In this document: positions 14,528 through 23,091 of the stretch, piece after piece
Layout: each line of letters starts with the position of its first letter
Numbering within the stretch: the stretch's first letter is position 1
Source of the DNA: Gemmatimonadaceae bacterium
GTDB lineage: Bacteria > Gemmatimonadota > Gemmatimonadetes > Gemmatimonadales > Gemmatimonadaceae
Length of the DNA stretch: 64,000 nucleotides
Direction of reading: 5' to 3'
NCBI GenBank assembly: GCA_020851035.1
Contig: JADZDM010000028.1
Coordinates: 1-64,000, forward strand
Notes under the pieces: model-generated
Databases searched by the model: none
What the model saw: only the letters and a program-made list of their open reading frames with translations
Told to the model about the DNA's origin: nothing
Made by a program: the position numbers and the translations under genes

Positions 14528-16237
14528 TCAGCCGGCCCCGCCAGCGGTCCACGCAGGCACCGGGTCGCCGGCCTGCCAGCCGATCCGTGCCAGTTCTGCA
14601 AGGAAAGCGAGCACGGCGTCCCGGTCGGCGTGCACGGCGAGCAGGATGACATCACCCGCCTGCGCCCACTGCACGGCGAGGCGGGCAGCGGCAACGTCAT
14701 CCGCGGCCGCGGCACACTGCCCGTCGGGCACGCCCAGACCGTGCAACGCGGCGAGCAGCACGCCGCTGATCGACCCCGGCTCGCGCCCGCGCAGGAACCG
14801 CGGCATCTCCTTCGCGATGTAGAGGTCGATCACGCCGGCGCGCACGGCTGCCGCGGCGATGTCGTGCAGTGCCTCGTCGTCACGGTCGCCGCCGGTGGCG
14901 AGGGTGATGGCACGACGATGGCCCGCCAGGTGCCGCGTGGCGTCGATCAGGGCCGCCACGCCCTGCGGATTGTGGGCGTAGTCCACCACGACGGTCACGC
15001 CGCCGATGGTCTGGACCATGAGCCGCCCCATGTTGTCCGCCGGGTCGGCACCGAAGACCAGCAGCGCGCGCTGCGCGGCGGGAGGCAGTGCCAGTTCGCC
15101 GGCGACAGCGAGGGCGATGCGTGCGTTGAGCAGGTTGTGCGATGCGGCACCGCCGAGGGTGGCCGGGATGGCGCGCAACTCCTCCGCGGTGAGGGCCGCA
15201 GAGCCATCGGCGTGCACGAGATGCGTGCGGCCGGCGTACCCGGCGATCGCGTCCCGCAAGGCAGGCACGTCGCCGTTGACGACCAGCACCCCGGTCTCCT
15301 CCACCGCGCGCGTCACGACGAGCTTCGCCGCGGCCAGTGCGGCGAGGTCGGTGATGCCGTAGTCGCCGAAGTGGTCGGGCGAGAGCGTCACCACCGCCGC
15401 CACGGCAGCACGCTGCACGGCGAGCCCACGCCGCAGCATGCCCCCACGGGCAGACTCCAGCACGGCCAGTGTCACACGCGGGTCCTGCAGCACGCGCCGC
15501 GCACCGGCGGGACCGGACCAGTCGCCGCGCTCCACCCGCGCCCCGTCGATCCAGACACCGTCGGTGCAGGTGTGGCCGACCACATGCCCCGCGGCCCGTG
15601 CCATGGCCGCCACCATCCGCACGACGGTGGTCTTGCCGTTGGACCCGGTGACGAGGACGATCGGGATGTCGCGGATCGCGACCCAATCCACCTCGGAGAC
15701 CTTGGGCAGCAGCGTCAGTGGCCATCCGGTCGCGCCCGCACCGGTGCCGACGAAGAGCGCGGCATCGTCGAAGGTGACGTTCAGGCCCAGCCGCTGTCCC
15801 TCGTTCCAGAGCGCGCGGAGTCGAGGCGACGCCTCGCTGTCGCTGGCGGCACGCAGGGCCGGCAGCGCCGTGTCCGGGCCGGCGGCACTGGCACCGCGGA
15901 CGACCGCCTCGGCGGAGACCCACGCCGTCTCGCACACCTCGGTGGCGGTCATGAGCTGGTCGATCGGCGCGTGGACGAACAGGCTCGCGCCGCCGGGATA
16001 GCGCCGGACCGCCGTCTCTGCGTCAGGCCAGCCGAGTGCGGCGGCGAGTCCGGCCGCCTGCCGCTCCCACGCCTCCACCAGCGCCACCGCGTCCGTGTCG
16101 TGGTCGTCCAGCATCACGTCGAGCACGGCACCCAGGCCCGGGTGCATGAGGTTCGGACCCATCAGCCGGCGCGAGTCGACGATGGCCGGGGAGGGGTACC
16201 CCGACACGAGGTCCGGATCGCGCGGTGGGCGCGTCAT
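14528..16237 (-). CDS. Cyanophycin-synthetase-like Mur ligase lacking the ATP-grasp domain
   Basis: 569 residues. Residues about 19-165 look like a degenerate CphA N-domain: RRLMGPNLMHPGLGAVLDV resembles the CphA opening, but the HxxEH site of CphA is absent and the matching stretch reads TATEVCETAW. The ATP-grasp domain is missing. From about 190 a Mur-ligase module follows, with the ATP loop VTGSNGKTT (196-204), a LESARGG motif, an LSPDHFGDYG segment and DYAHNPQG. In CphA the ATP-grasp half adds Asp and the Mur half adds Arg to the Asp side chain, so this enzyme should catalyse only a Mur-type amide bond on an existing acceptor. It starts 30 nt after the cphA stop. The substrate is unknown; similar genes occur beside cphA elsewhere, to my recollection. 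Confidence 0.75.
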   Translation of the reverse strand: MTRPPRDPDLVSGYPSPAIVDSRRLMGPNLMHPGLGAVLDVMLDDHDTDAVALVEAWERQAAGLAAALGWPDAETAVRRYPGGASLFVHAPIDQLMTATEVCETAWVSAEAVVRGASAAGPDTALPALRAASDSEASPRLRALWNEGQRLGLNVTFDDAALFVGTGAGATGWPLTLLPKVSEVDWVAIRDIPIVLVTGSNGKTTVVRMVAAMARAAGHVVGHTCTDGVWIDGARVERGDWSGPAGARRVLQDPRVTLAVLESARGGMLRRGLAVQRAAVAAVVTLSPDHFGDYGITDLAALAAAKLVVTRAVEETGVLVVNGDVPALRDAIAGYAGRTHLVHADGSAALTAEELRAIPATLGGAASHNLLNARIALAVAGELALPPAAQRALLVFGADPADNMGRLMVQTIGGVTVVVDYAHNPQGVAALIDATRHLAGHRRAITLATGGDRDDEALHDIAAAAVRAGVIDLYIAKEMPRFLRGREPGSISGVLLAALHGLGVPDGQCAAAADDVAAARLAVQWAQAGDVILLAVHADRDAVLAFLAELARIGWQAGDPVPAWTAGGAG

Positions 16238-16267
16238 GCGTGCGCAGTCTGGTCGGTCGCGGTCGGC

Positions 16268-19177
16268 TCAGTCGTTGGCTTCGCGGGCAAGGTACACACC
16301 ACGATCATCGCGGATGATGGTGGTGCCGGCTTCCTCGGTGTCGCGATGCGTCGAGACCGGCAGCTTGTCGCGCAGCGAGCCGGGGATGGCATAGGTGTCC
16401 GTGATCTGGCGCACGGGCGCGTCGGCCGCAGGCGGCGCGGCGGGCAGGTCGTCATCGGCCAGTTCGACCACGTCCGGCGCGATCGTCTGCGGCACCTGGC
16501 GCTTCGGCGAGACGAGAGATGCCCGGTCGAAGTCCGGCTTGAACTGCGTGATCTGCTTCCAGCCGCGTGCGAGCGCATCGGCGAAGATGAGCACCAGGTC
16601 ACCCGGCTGCGCGTGCCGCAGCGCGGTATCGATCGCCGCCTGCTCGTCGACGATGACCTCCACCCGGTCCTGGCTGATGCCATGCGAGAGCAGGGTGGCC
16701 TCCAGCATGCGCGGCACCTCGTCGTCGCCACGGCCGCGGCGGCTGTCATCGCGGCGGCAGATGTAGTGGTCGAAGAGGCCGGCGGCGGCCACGTCACCGA
16801 TGGCGGCGATATCCTGGTCGCGACGGTCACCGGGGGCGGCGAGCACGCAGATGCGGCGCCCCTTCACGTCGAGCCGATTGGCGAGCTGGCAGAGCTGCTC
16901 GATGGCGTCGGCGTTGTGGCCGTAGTCGAAGAGCACGCGGAACGGATGCTGGTCGTACACGTTCAACCGGCCCGGCGCCTGGAAGAAGCTGGTGTCGAAG
17001 GTGCGCAGGCCGTGGCGGATGTCCTCGAGGCGCACGCCCATCGCGAACGCCATCGCCGCGGCGAACATCGCGTTCTGCACGTTGTGCAGCGCCTTGCCCT
17101 CGATGGTCGCCGGGATGAGGTGCGTCCAGAGCAGCGGGATGTGTGCGCCGTGGTCGTAGATGGTGATCATCGACCCGTTGATCCCGTTCTCGAGCGCAAT
17201 GGCGCGGCCGCCGGCGCGAATGTGCTCGCGCACCAGCTCGTGGTCCGGGTTCAGCGTCACATAGCAGACGTGCTTCGCGTCGGTGTAGGCCGCCATCCGC
17301 AGCGTGTGCGGATCGTCGGCATTCAGCACCGCCGTGTCGCGCGCGATCTCCACCACCGTGCGCTTGATCTCGGCCAGCTGCTCGAGGGTGTCGATGTTCT
17401 TCTGGCCGAGGTGGTCGGGGCGCACGTTGAGCACCGCGCCGACGTCCACGTAGCGGGTGGCCATGCCGGCACGCAGCAGGCCGCCGCGTGCGGTTTCGAG
17501 GACGGCCACGTCCACCATCGGGTCGCTGAGCACGATGCGCGCGGCGGTGGGGCCGGTCATGTCGCCGACGACGGTGCGCTGGCCATCGATGTAGACGCCG
17601 TCGGTGGTGGTGAGGCCCACCCGCTTGCCCGAGAGCTTGTGGATGTGCGCCAGCATGCGCGACGTGGTGGTCTTGCCGTTGGTGCCGGTGATGGCCGCGA
17701 TGGGGATCGTGACCGGGGCGCCCGCGGGGAAGAGCATGTCGATGGTCTTGCCAGCCACGTCACGCGGACGCCCGTCGCTGGGCGCCATGTGCATGCGGAA
17801 GCCCGGGGCGGCGTTGATCTCGCAGATCGCGCCGCCGATTTCCTTGTAGCTCTGCGTGATGTCGGGGGTGAGGAAGTCCACACCCCCGATGTCGAGCCCG
17901 ATCGCCTTGATCGCCCGCACCGCCATCTCGGCGTTGTCGGGGTGCACCAGGTCGGTCATGTCGCGCGCGGTGCCGCCGGTGCTGAGGTTGGCGGTGAGGC
18001 GCAGATAGACCACCTCGTCGACGGACGGGATCGTCAGCGGCGTGTAGCCAAGCTTGTCGAGCAGGCCCATCGCCTGCTCATCGAGCTCGATGCGGGTGAG
18101 CACCTTCTCGTGGCCGATACCGCGGCGCGGGTCGGCGTTCACGTTCGCGACCAGCTGCTCGATGGTGTGTACGCCATCTCCGATGACGTGACCGGGCTCG
18201 CGCTTCGATACCGCGACCAGCTCACCGTCGATCACCACCATGCGGTGATCGTGGCCGGTGATGAACGTCTCGACGATCACGCTGCGCGAGTGTTCCTGCG
18301 CCCGCGCGAAGGCCTCGTGGATCTCGGCGTTGGTGCTGAGGTTGATCGAGACACCGCGTCCATGGTTGCCGTTGTACGGCTTGAGCACCACCGGGCGCCC
18401 GATGCGATCTGCCGCACTGACCGCGCGCTCGGCCGTCTGTACCAGCCGCTGCTTCGGCACCGGCAAACCGAGGTTGGCGAGGATCTTGTTCGTCTCCTCC
18501 TTGTCGCCGGCCAGCTCGACGGCGATGTGCGACGTGCGCCCGGTGACGGTGGCCTGGATGCGCTGCTGGTGCACGCCGTAGCCGAGCTGGATCAGCGACT
18601 GCTCGTTGAGCCGGATCCACGGGATGCCGCGCTTCTCTGCGGCGTGCACGATGCTGGCGGTGCTGGGGCCGAGGGCGCGGCGCTGGGCGTAGCGGATGAA
18701 CGTGTCGCGGCGGGATTCCCAGTCGAAACTCGGGTCGAAGTCGTCGGGGCGCAGCTCGGGCGGCAGCATGGAGTGCAGCAGGTCGAGCGACAGGTCGGCG
18801 GCCTCGATGCCCACGTCCTCCTGCTCGTACTCGAACGCCACGTCGTAGACACCCTCGCGGCCGGCGCTGCGCGTCTTGCCGAACGTCACGGCGATGCCGG
18901 CGGTGTTCTGCATCTCCAGCACCACGTGCTCGAACACGTGACCGAGCCAGGTGCCTTCATCCTCGGTCATGCGGCGGATGAATCCACCCGGTTCGCCGTA
19001 GCTGCAGCCGTGCTCCCTCAGGCCGGGCAGGCGCTCGATGAGCGTGTCGATGAAACCGCGTCCCAGTCGCATCGTCGGCCAGGCTTCGAGTGCACCGAGG
19101 TCCACTTCCAGCCGGATGACCGGGAAGTGTGCGTAGTGACTGGGCCCGACGTAGACGTTGCGATCGAGGATCTTCAT
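16268..19177 (-). CDS. cphA: Cyanophycin synthetase
   Basis: A 969-residue enzyme that polymerises Asp and Arg, using ATP, into the nitrogen reserve cyanophycin. The N-domain (1 to about 160) carries HVFEH (80-84), the HxxEH metal site reported to cut cyanophycin into primers in cyanobacterial CphA. The ATP-grasp domain (about 161-485) includes KEETNKIL, VVLKPYNGNHGRGV (263-276) and GGVDF, and adds Asp. The Mur-ligase domain (about 490-880) has ITGTNGKTTTSRM (496-508), ETARGG and DYGHN, and adds Arg. About 80 Pro/Asp-rich residues at the C-terminus exceed the usual length of roughly 870-900. Its ATG overlaps the cphB stop by 4 nt (ATGA), so the two are translationally coupled. Confidence 0.97.
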   Translation of the reverse strand: MKILDRNVYVGPSHYAHFPVIRLEVDLGALEAWPTMRLGRGFIDTLIERLPGLREHGCSYGEPGGFIRRMTEDEGTWLGHVFEHVVLEMQNTAGIAVTFGKTRSAGREGVYDVAFEYEQEDVGIEAADLSLDLLHSMLPPELRPDDFDPSFDWESRRDTFIRYAQRRALGPSTASIVHAAEKRGIPWIRLNEQSLIQLGYGVHQQRIQATVTGRTSHIAVELAGDKEETNKILANLGLPVPKQRLVQTAERAVSAADRIGRPVVLKPYNGNHGRGVSINLSTNAEIHEAFARAQEHSRSVIVETFITGHDHRMVVIDGELVAVSKREPGHVIGDGVHTIEQLVANVNADPRRGIGHEKVLTRIELDEQAMGLLDKLGYTPLTIPSVDEVVYLRLTANLSTGGTARDMTDLVHPDNAEMAVRAIKAIGLDIGGVDFLTPDITQSYKEIGGAICEINAAPGFRMHMAPSDGRPRDVAGKTIDMLFPAGAPVTIPIAAITGTNGKTTTSRMLAHIHKLSGKRVGLTTTDGVYIDGQRTVVGDMTGPTAARIVLSDPMVDVAVLETARGGLLRAGMATRYVDVGAVLNVRPDHLGQKNIDTLEQLAEIKRTVVEIARDTAVLNADDPHTLRMAAYTDAKHVCYVTLNPDHELVREHIRAGGRAIALENGINGSMITIYDHGAHIPLLWTHLIPATIEGKALHNVQNAMFAAAMAFAMGVRLEDIRHGLRTFDTSFFQAPGRLNVYDQHPFRVLFDYGHNADAIEQLCQLANRLDVKGRRICVLAAPGDRRDQDIAAIGDVAAAGLFDHYICRRDDSRRGRGDDEVPRMLEATLLSHGISQDRVEVIVDEQAAIDTALRHAQPGDLVLIFADALARGWKQITQFKPDFDRASLVSPKRQVPQTIAPDVVELADDDLPAAPPAADAPVRQITDTYAIPGSLRDKLPVSTHRDTEEAGTTIIRDDRGVYLAREAND

Positions 19178-20004
19178 TCAGGCAGGCCAGAGTGCTGGAG
19201 GGTGACCACGTTGCTGCCGTGGGCCTTGCGGGTGCGCATGTCGTAGCCGGCGCCCTGCGTGAGCAGGTGCATGCGCAGGCCGATCATCGTGATGGGATCG
19301 TACTTCCCGGCCAGCCACATGGACGTGAACTCGGTTTTCGAGGTGTCGATGACGGTGACGGCGCTGGTGCCCATGACGTCGATCTCGTCGTCGGGGCTGA
19401 TGAAGGCCGCCGTGTCCTCGTCCACGCCGAGTCCGAGGAAGCCCGGGTGGGAGGAGAGGGCGGTGAGCAGGCGGCCGAGTCGGTCGCGCTGGCGGAAGTG
19501 CTGGTCGATGATGATGTCGTTGGTGAGGCCGAAGCCCGGTACCAGCGTGACGATGCCGGCGCGAGGTGTCGGCCCTTCCTCGCCGCCGCCGATCATGTGC
19601 TCCGACATCACCGCGGCACCGGCGCTGGTGCCGGCCACCGGCATGCCGGCGGCGAAGCGTGCGCGCAGCAGGCGGGAGGCGGGGGTGCCGCCCATGATGT
19701 TGGTGAGACGGAGCTGGTTGCCGCCGGTGATGAAGACGCCGTCGCAGTCTTCCAGCTCGCCGAGCCAGTCGCGATCGTCGCAGTCGCTGCGGCGCTGGAA
19801 GTTCAGGGCGCGGGCGTATTTCACGCCCATCTTCCGGAACTGCTTCTCGTACCATTCACCCATGTCCGCCTCTTCGGAGGCGGTGGGGATGATGGCGATG
19901 ACCGGGTTGCGGCCGCAGATGCCGATGAACCGGTCGAGGATGGCGGCGTCGGTGAGCTTGCCGCCGATGGGGATGAGCCAGCCTTTGCTGTGGGTGGTCG
20001 TCAT
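19174..20004 (-). CDS. cphB: Cyanophycinase (S51 family serine exopeptidase)
   Basis: A 276-residue cytosolic peptidase that releases beta-Asp-Arg dipeptides from cyanophycin. The nucleophile elbow is GTSAGA (125-130, Ser127), preceded by the oxyanion-type FITGGNQLRL segment (91-100) and followed by the LVPGFGLTNDIIIDQHF region with the likely His. Length and motif spacing match CphB rather than peptidase E. It is the first gene of the cphB-cphA run, and its stop overlaps the cphA start. A TACCTT box 5 nt before ATG predicts a leaderless message. It is divergent from iadA over 212 nt that hold no other gene. Confidence 0.96.
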   Translation of the reverse strand: MTTTHSKGWLIPIGGKLTDAAILDRFIGICGRNPVIAIIPTASEEADMGEWYEKQFRKMGVKYARALNFQRRSDCDDRDWLGELEDCDGVFITGGNQLRLTNIMGGTPASRLLRARFAAGMPVAGTSAGAAVMSEHMIGGGEEGPTPRAGIVTLVPGFGLTNDIIIDQHFRQRDRLGRLLTALSSHPGFLGLGVDEDTAAFISPDDEIDVMGTSAVTVIDTSKTEFTSMWLAGKYDPITMIGLRMHLLTQGAGYDMRTRKAHGSNVVTLQHSGLPE

Positions 20005-20009
20005 GCCGG

Positions 20010-20015
20010 AAGGTA
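20010..20015 (-). promoter_or_regulatory. cphB: -10 box 5 nt before cphB (leaderless)
   Basis: On the minus strand TACCTT is followed by CCGGC and then the cphB ATG. It would drive cphB-cphA and probably the Mur-ligase-like gene. No good -35 is visible. Confidence 0.5.
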
Positions 20016-20204
20016 CCGCCGGCCTTGGATCCGGGCAGGGTTCGCGCGGGGCGGCGGCCGGCTCCGGGGGGCGGGGTCGTCACCAGTCCTCACGCGGAGA
20101 GGCGGAGGAGCGGAGGGTTCCGTGAGCGGTGAAGGCAGGTGCGGGCGGCGGGGTGAGGGCGCTGAATCGGGGGGCGGGAGTTGGTTTGCTGGCGCGGGGG
20201 GCGG

Positions 20205-20210
20205 TAGCGT
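20205..20210 (+). promoter_or_regulatory. iadA: -10 box 6 nt before iadA (leaderless)
   Basis: TAGCGT, then tggcgg, then ATG 20217. A TTGGTT at 20181-20186 lies 18 nt upstream as a possible -35. Confidence 0.4.
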
Positions 20211-20216
20211 TGGCGG

Positions 20217-21350
20217 ATGACTATCGAACAGAGCGAGGCCGGGGGGATGCGGCTGGTGCTGAACGCGGATGTATATGCGCCAGAACACCTTGGGCATCGG
20301 CACATCCTGACGGGGGGTGGGCGGATCCTGTGGATGGGGACGGACCGGCCGTCGTTTCCGGGCTACCTCGGGGTGGAGGAGGTGGACCTGGCGGGGCGGC
20401 AGGTGATCCCGGGGTTGATCGACGGGCATTGCCACGTGACCGGAGGCGGCGGCGAGGCGGGGCCGGCCTCGAAGGTCCCCGCTCCCTTGGCTGAGTCGTA
20501 CCGGAAGGCGGGAGTGACGACGGTGGTGGGGGTGCTGGGGACCGATGATGTCACGCGGTCCACGGCGGAGCTGATCGCGGGGGTGCGTGCGCTGCGAGCG
20601 CAGGGGATCAACGCGTGGTGTCACACGGGCGGGTATCACCTGCCGCTGACGACGCTCACGGGGTCGGTGCGGTCGGACATCGTGAACATCGATTGTGTGA
20701 TCGGGGTGGGTGAGGTCGCGATTTCAGATCACCGGTCATCGCAGCCGACGCTGGATGAGCTGCTGCGGATCGCGGCGGACGCGCACGTGGCGGGGTTGAT
20801 GACAGGCAAGGCGGGGATCCTGCACCTGCACGTGGGTGATGGGCCGCGGGGCCTCGAGTTGATTCGTGAGGCGTTGCGGGTGTCGGAGATTCCGGCGCGG
20901 GTGTTCAATCCGACGCACGTGAACCGGCGGAAGGGGTTGCTGCACGAGGCGATTGCGCTCGTGAAAGAGCATGGGTGTTACATCGACATCACGGACTTTC
21001 CGGTGGCCGATGGTGAAGACGCCTATTCGGCTGCCGACGCGCTCGAGGTGTATTGGGAGTCGGGGGCGCCGCTCGACCGCGTCACTGTTTCGTCGGATGG
21101 TGGGGGGTGTTTGCCTGTCTTTGGGCCGGATGGGCAGGTGGTGTCGTACGACGTTGGGGATTGCTCGGCGTTGATGGGGACGGTGCGGACGTTGGTTGGG
21201 CGGGGGCATGCGCTGGAGCAGGTGCTGCCGGCGTTCACGCAGAATGCGGCGGTGCTGCTGCGGATGCGTGATGTTGGCGAACTCGCGCTGGGACATCGCG
21301 ACGACGCCGTGTTGTTCGGCGCCGGCCCGACTTCGATCACGCGTGACTGA
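20217..21350 (+). CDS. iadA: Isoaspartyl dipeptidase
   Basis: A 377-residue amidohydrolase that splits beta-Asp dipeptides, here most likely the beta-Asp-Arg made by cyanophycinase. Binuclear metal motifs are visible: GLIDGHCH (66-73), the bridging-ligand segment GVGEVAISDHRS (163-174), LHVGDG, NPTHVNR and SSDGGG. In E. coli IadA the bridge is a carboxylated Lys162; the aligned residue here appears to be Glu166. Two starts are possible: ATG 20217 with a -10 box 6 nt upstream, or ATG 20247, which has a GAGG 8 nt before it and gives the usual N-terminus. It is divergent from cphB and completes the degradation pathway. Confidence 0.92.
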   Translation: MTIEQSEAGGMRLVLNADVYAPEHLGHRHILTGGGRILWMGTDRPSFPGYLGVEEVDLAGRQVIPGLIDGHCHVTGGGGEAGPASKVPAPLAESYRKAGVTTVVGVLGTDDVTRSTAELIAGVRALRAQGINAWCHTGGYHLPLTTLTGSVRSDIVNIDCVIGVGEVAISDHRSSQPTLDELLRIAADAHVAGLMTGKAGILHLHVGDGPRGLELIREALRVSEIPARVFNPTHVNRRKGLLHEAIALVKEHGCYIDITDFPVADGEDAYSAADALEVYWESGAPLDRVTVSSDGGGCLPVFGPDGQVVSYDVGDCSALMGTVRTLVGRGHALEQVLPAFTQNAAVLLRMRDVGELALGHRDDAVLFGAGPTSITRD

Positions 21351-21371
21351 TAGCTTGCACGCGGAGCGCGC

Positions 21372-23024
21372 TCAGCCTGCTTGCAGCGTGGAATCCACGA
21401 TCGCGCGCGCCGCGGCCACGACATCGGCAGGATACCCTACCCTCTCGAGCAGCGCGATGGCATTGCGCGTGCTGCCGAGCCCCGGCCGGATACGGTAGTC
21501 GAACACCAAGCCGTCAACACCGACTTCCTCCCGGAAGTTGAACACTGAAAAGCGATCGCCGAGCAAGCCGATCAGCTCAGTGTCGTGGGTCGTGACGACG
21601 ACAAGATCGTCGCCACGATTCAAGGCGTGCAGCACAGCTGATGCGGCGGCCACACGTTCCACCGTGTTCGTGCCGCGGTAGATCTCGTCTAGCAGGAACA
21701 GGTGCGCGTGGCCGCTTTCCTTGGCCTGGAGGAGTTGCAGGATCGACTCGACTTCGGCCATGTAGTAGCTCCTCCCATCGAGCACGCTGTCCTCGCGGCC
21801 GATGGAGGTGCAGACGCGCAAGCTCGGCGACCGCCACGACTCCGCGCAGACGGTGGCGAGGGTCTGGCCGAGCAGGGCGTTCACGCCGAGCGCCCGGGCG
21901 AACGTCGTCTTGCCGGACATGTTGCTGCCGGTGATCAGGGCGCCACGCTGGTGCAGCGTGAAGGCGTTTGCGACAGGATCAGCGAGGAGCGGGTGAACGA
22001 TCGCCTGGACGTCGAGTGCCTTTGCGTCGCCCGTGAGGTCCGGCACGCACCACGACTGCCGAGTCGTACGCCAGTGCGCGATCGACTGCGCCATGTCGAT
22101 CGCGCCGATCGCCTCCCACAACGCACGCGTCAGTGTCCGGTGACGCTGCAATGCACCAACGGAGAACACGAACGCGTTGGCGTCGAACAGGAAGAGCAGG
22201 TTGAGGTACGCGTAGAGCATCGAGGCGAGTTCATTTGCTGGCCCTGGCTCGAACATCAGCCACCGGGTCGCGGTCCGCAGGCCGGACAACGTGCGAGCCC
22301 CCTCGCGCAGCGTCCGCGTGGCGGCCTCGCTCTCTGGGAGCTCGAGGTCGCCGAGTTCGGAAGCGACAGTCACGAAGGCCGGGAGTTCGTGGACGGCGGA
22401 GAGGAACGAAGCGACTCGTGCCTTCCAGAACGCCTGCACACACATGTTGGCGGCGCACACGGCGAGCCACAGCACCAGCGCCTGTGGCCAGACCGCAATG
22501 AGGGCCATGCTTGCGAGGGCGGATGCCGACAGGATCGGGAAGAGCCACCAGAAGGCAGGACGATCCGGGACATCGCCCATGAGGAGGGGCGCGAGGTATG
22601 CCGCCCGCGTGTCGTGCAGGCGACGGAGTGACGACCGAACCCGGTTCGTGAGCCGCGCGTCCTTGGCGAACTGCGCGGCCACGCGGTCGAGACTTTCGAC
22701 GTCCGGCGCGGTCTCGCAGGGCCGGTGGAGTGCGTCATACAGGTACTGGCGCCCGATCTCGCTTTCGGTGTGGTCGACGAGACCGAACACGCTGTCCATG
22801 TCGAGGTCCGCCCATGTCTTGTCACTCACGGACGGCCGCCTGGGCAGGGCATGCTCGCGGTGGTAGCTGCCGATCAGGTGCAGGTCGCCATGCCGGGAGG
22901 TACGATCGTGGTCGAGCGCGCGCTGGAGCGACAGGCCACTGCGGATTGACGCGAGCAATCGCGGGAGCAACAGGCCCGCGGCACCGACCGCGAGCGCCGT
23001 GAGGATCATCGAGACAGGTCGCAT
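21372..23024 (-). CDS. Membrane-anchored MutS-like ATPase
   Basis: 550 residues. The C-terminal third is a MutS-family ABC ATPase: Walker A GSNMSGKT (366-373), signature/D-loop region around SVLDGRSYYMAEV, Walker B LFLLDE (442-447) and a VVVTTHD switch His. The mismatch-recognition and connector domains of MutS are absent. Instead there is an N-terminal hydrophobic segment (about 4-25) and a double membrane segment (about 157-200), then a helical clamp-like region. Membrane-tethered MutS relatives are widespread but their role is unclear; mismatch repair is unlikely. ATG 23024 has a TATTGT box 5 nt upstream. It is convergent with iadA, 21 nt apart. Confidence 0.8.
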   Translation of the reverse strand: MRPVSMILTALAVGAAGLLLPRLLASIRSGLSLQRALDHDRTSRHGDLHLIGSYHREHALPRRPSVSDKTWADLDMDSVFGLVDHTESEIGRQYLYDALHRPCETAPDVESLDRVAAQFAKDARLTNRVRSSLRRLHDTRAAYLAPLLMGDVPDRPAFWWLFPILSASALASMALIAVWPQALVLWLAVCAANMCVQAFWKARVASFLSAVHELPAFVTVASELGDLELPESEAATRTLREGARTLSGLRTATRWLMFEPGPANELASMLYAYLNLLFLFDANAFVFSVGALQRHRTLTRALWEAIGAIDMAQSIAHWRTTRQSWCVPDLTGDAKALDVQAIVHPLLADPVANAFTLHQRGALITGSNMSGKTTFARALGVNALLGQTLATVCAESWRSPSLRVCTSIGREDSVLDGRSYYMAEVESILQLLQAKESGHAHLFLLDEIYRGTNTVERVAAASAVLHALNRGDDLVVVTTHDTELIGLLGDRFSVFNFREEVGVDGLVFDYRIRPGLGSTRNAIALLERVGYPADVVAAARAIVDSTLQAG

Positions 23025-23029
23025 TTCGC

Positions 23030-23035
23030 ACAATA
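23030..23035 (-). promoter_or_regulatory. -10 box 5 nt before the MutS-like gene (leaderless)
   Basis: TATTGT, GCGAA, ATG on the minus strand. It favours ATG 23024 over the TTG at 23033. Confidence 0.45.
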
Positions 23036-23091
23036 ACGGGGCTGCGCCTGGCGCGGTTTCGCGAGCACCGTCCGCTCACACCGGCAGGGGC

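Noticed and set aside
14120-19246. A 1708-residue open frame on the plus strand
   Set aside because: It is antisense to the aspartase, the Mur-like gene and cphA. It has His/Arg/Val/Gly-rich low-complexity content without any domain, and arises from strong GC bias at third positions of the real genes.
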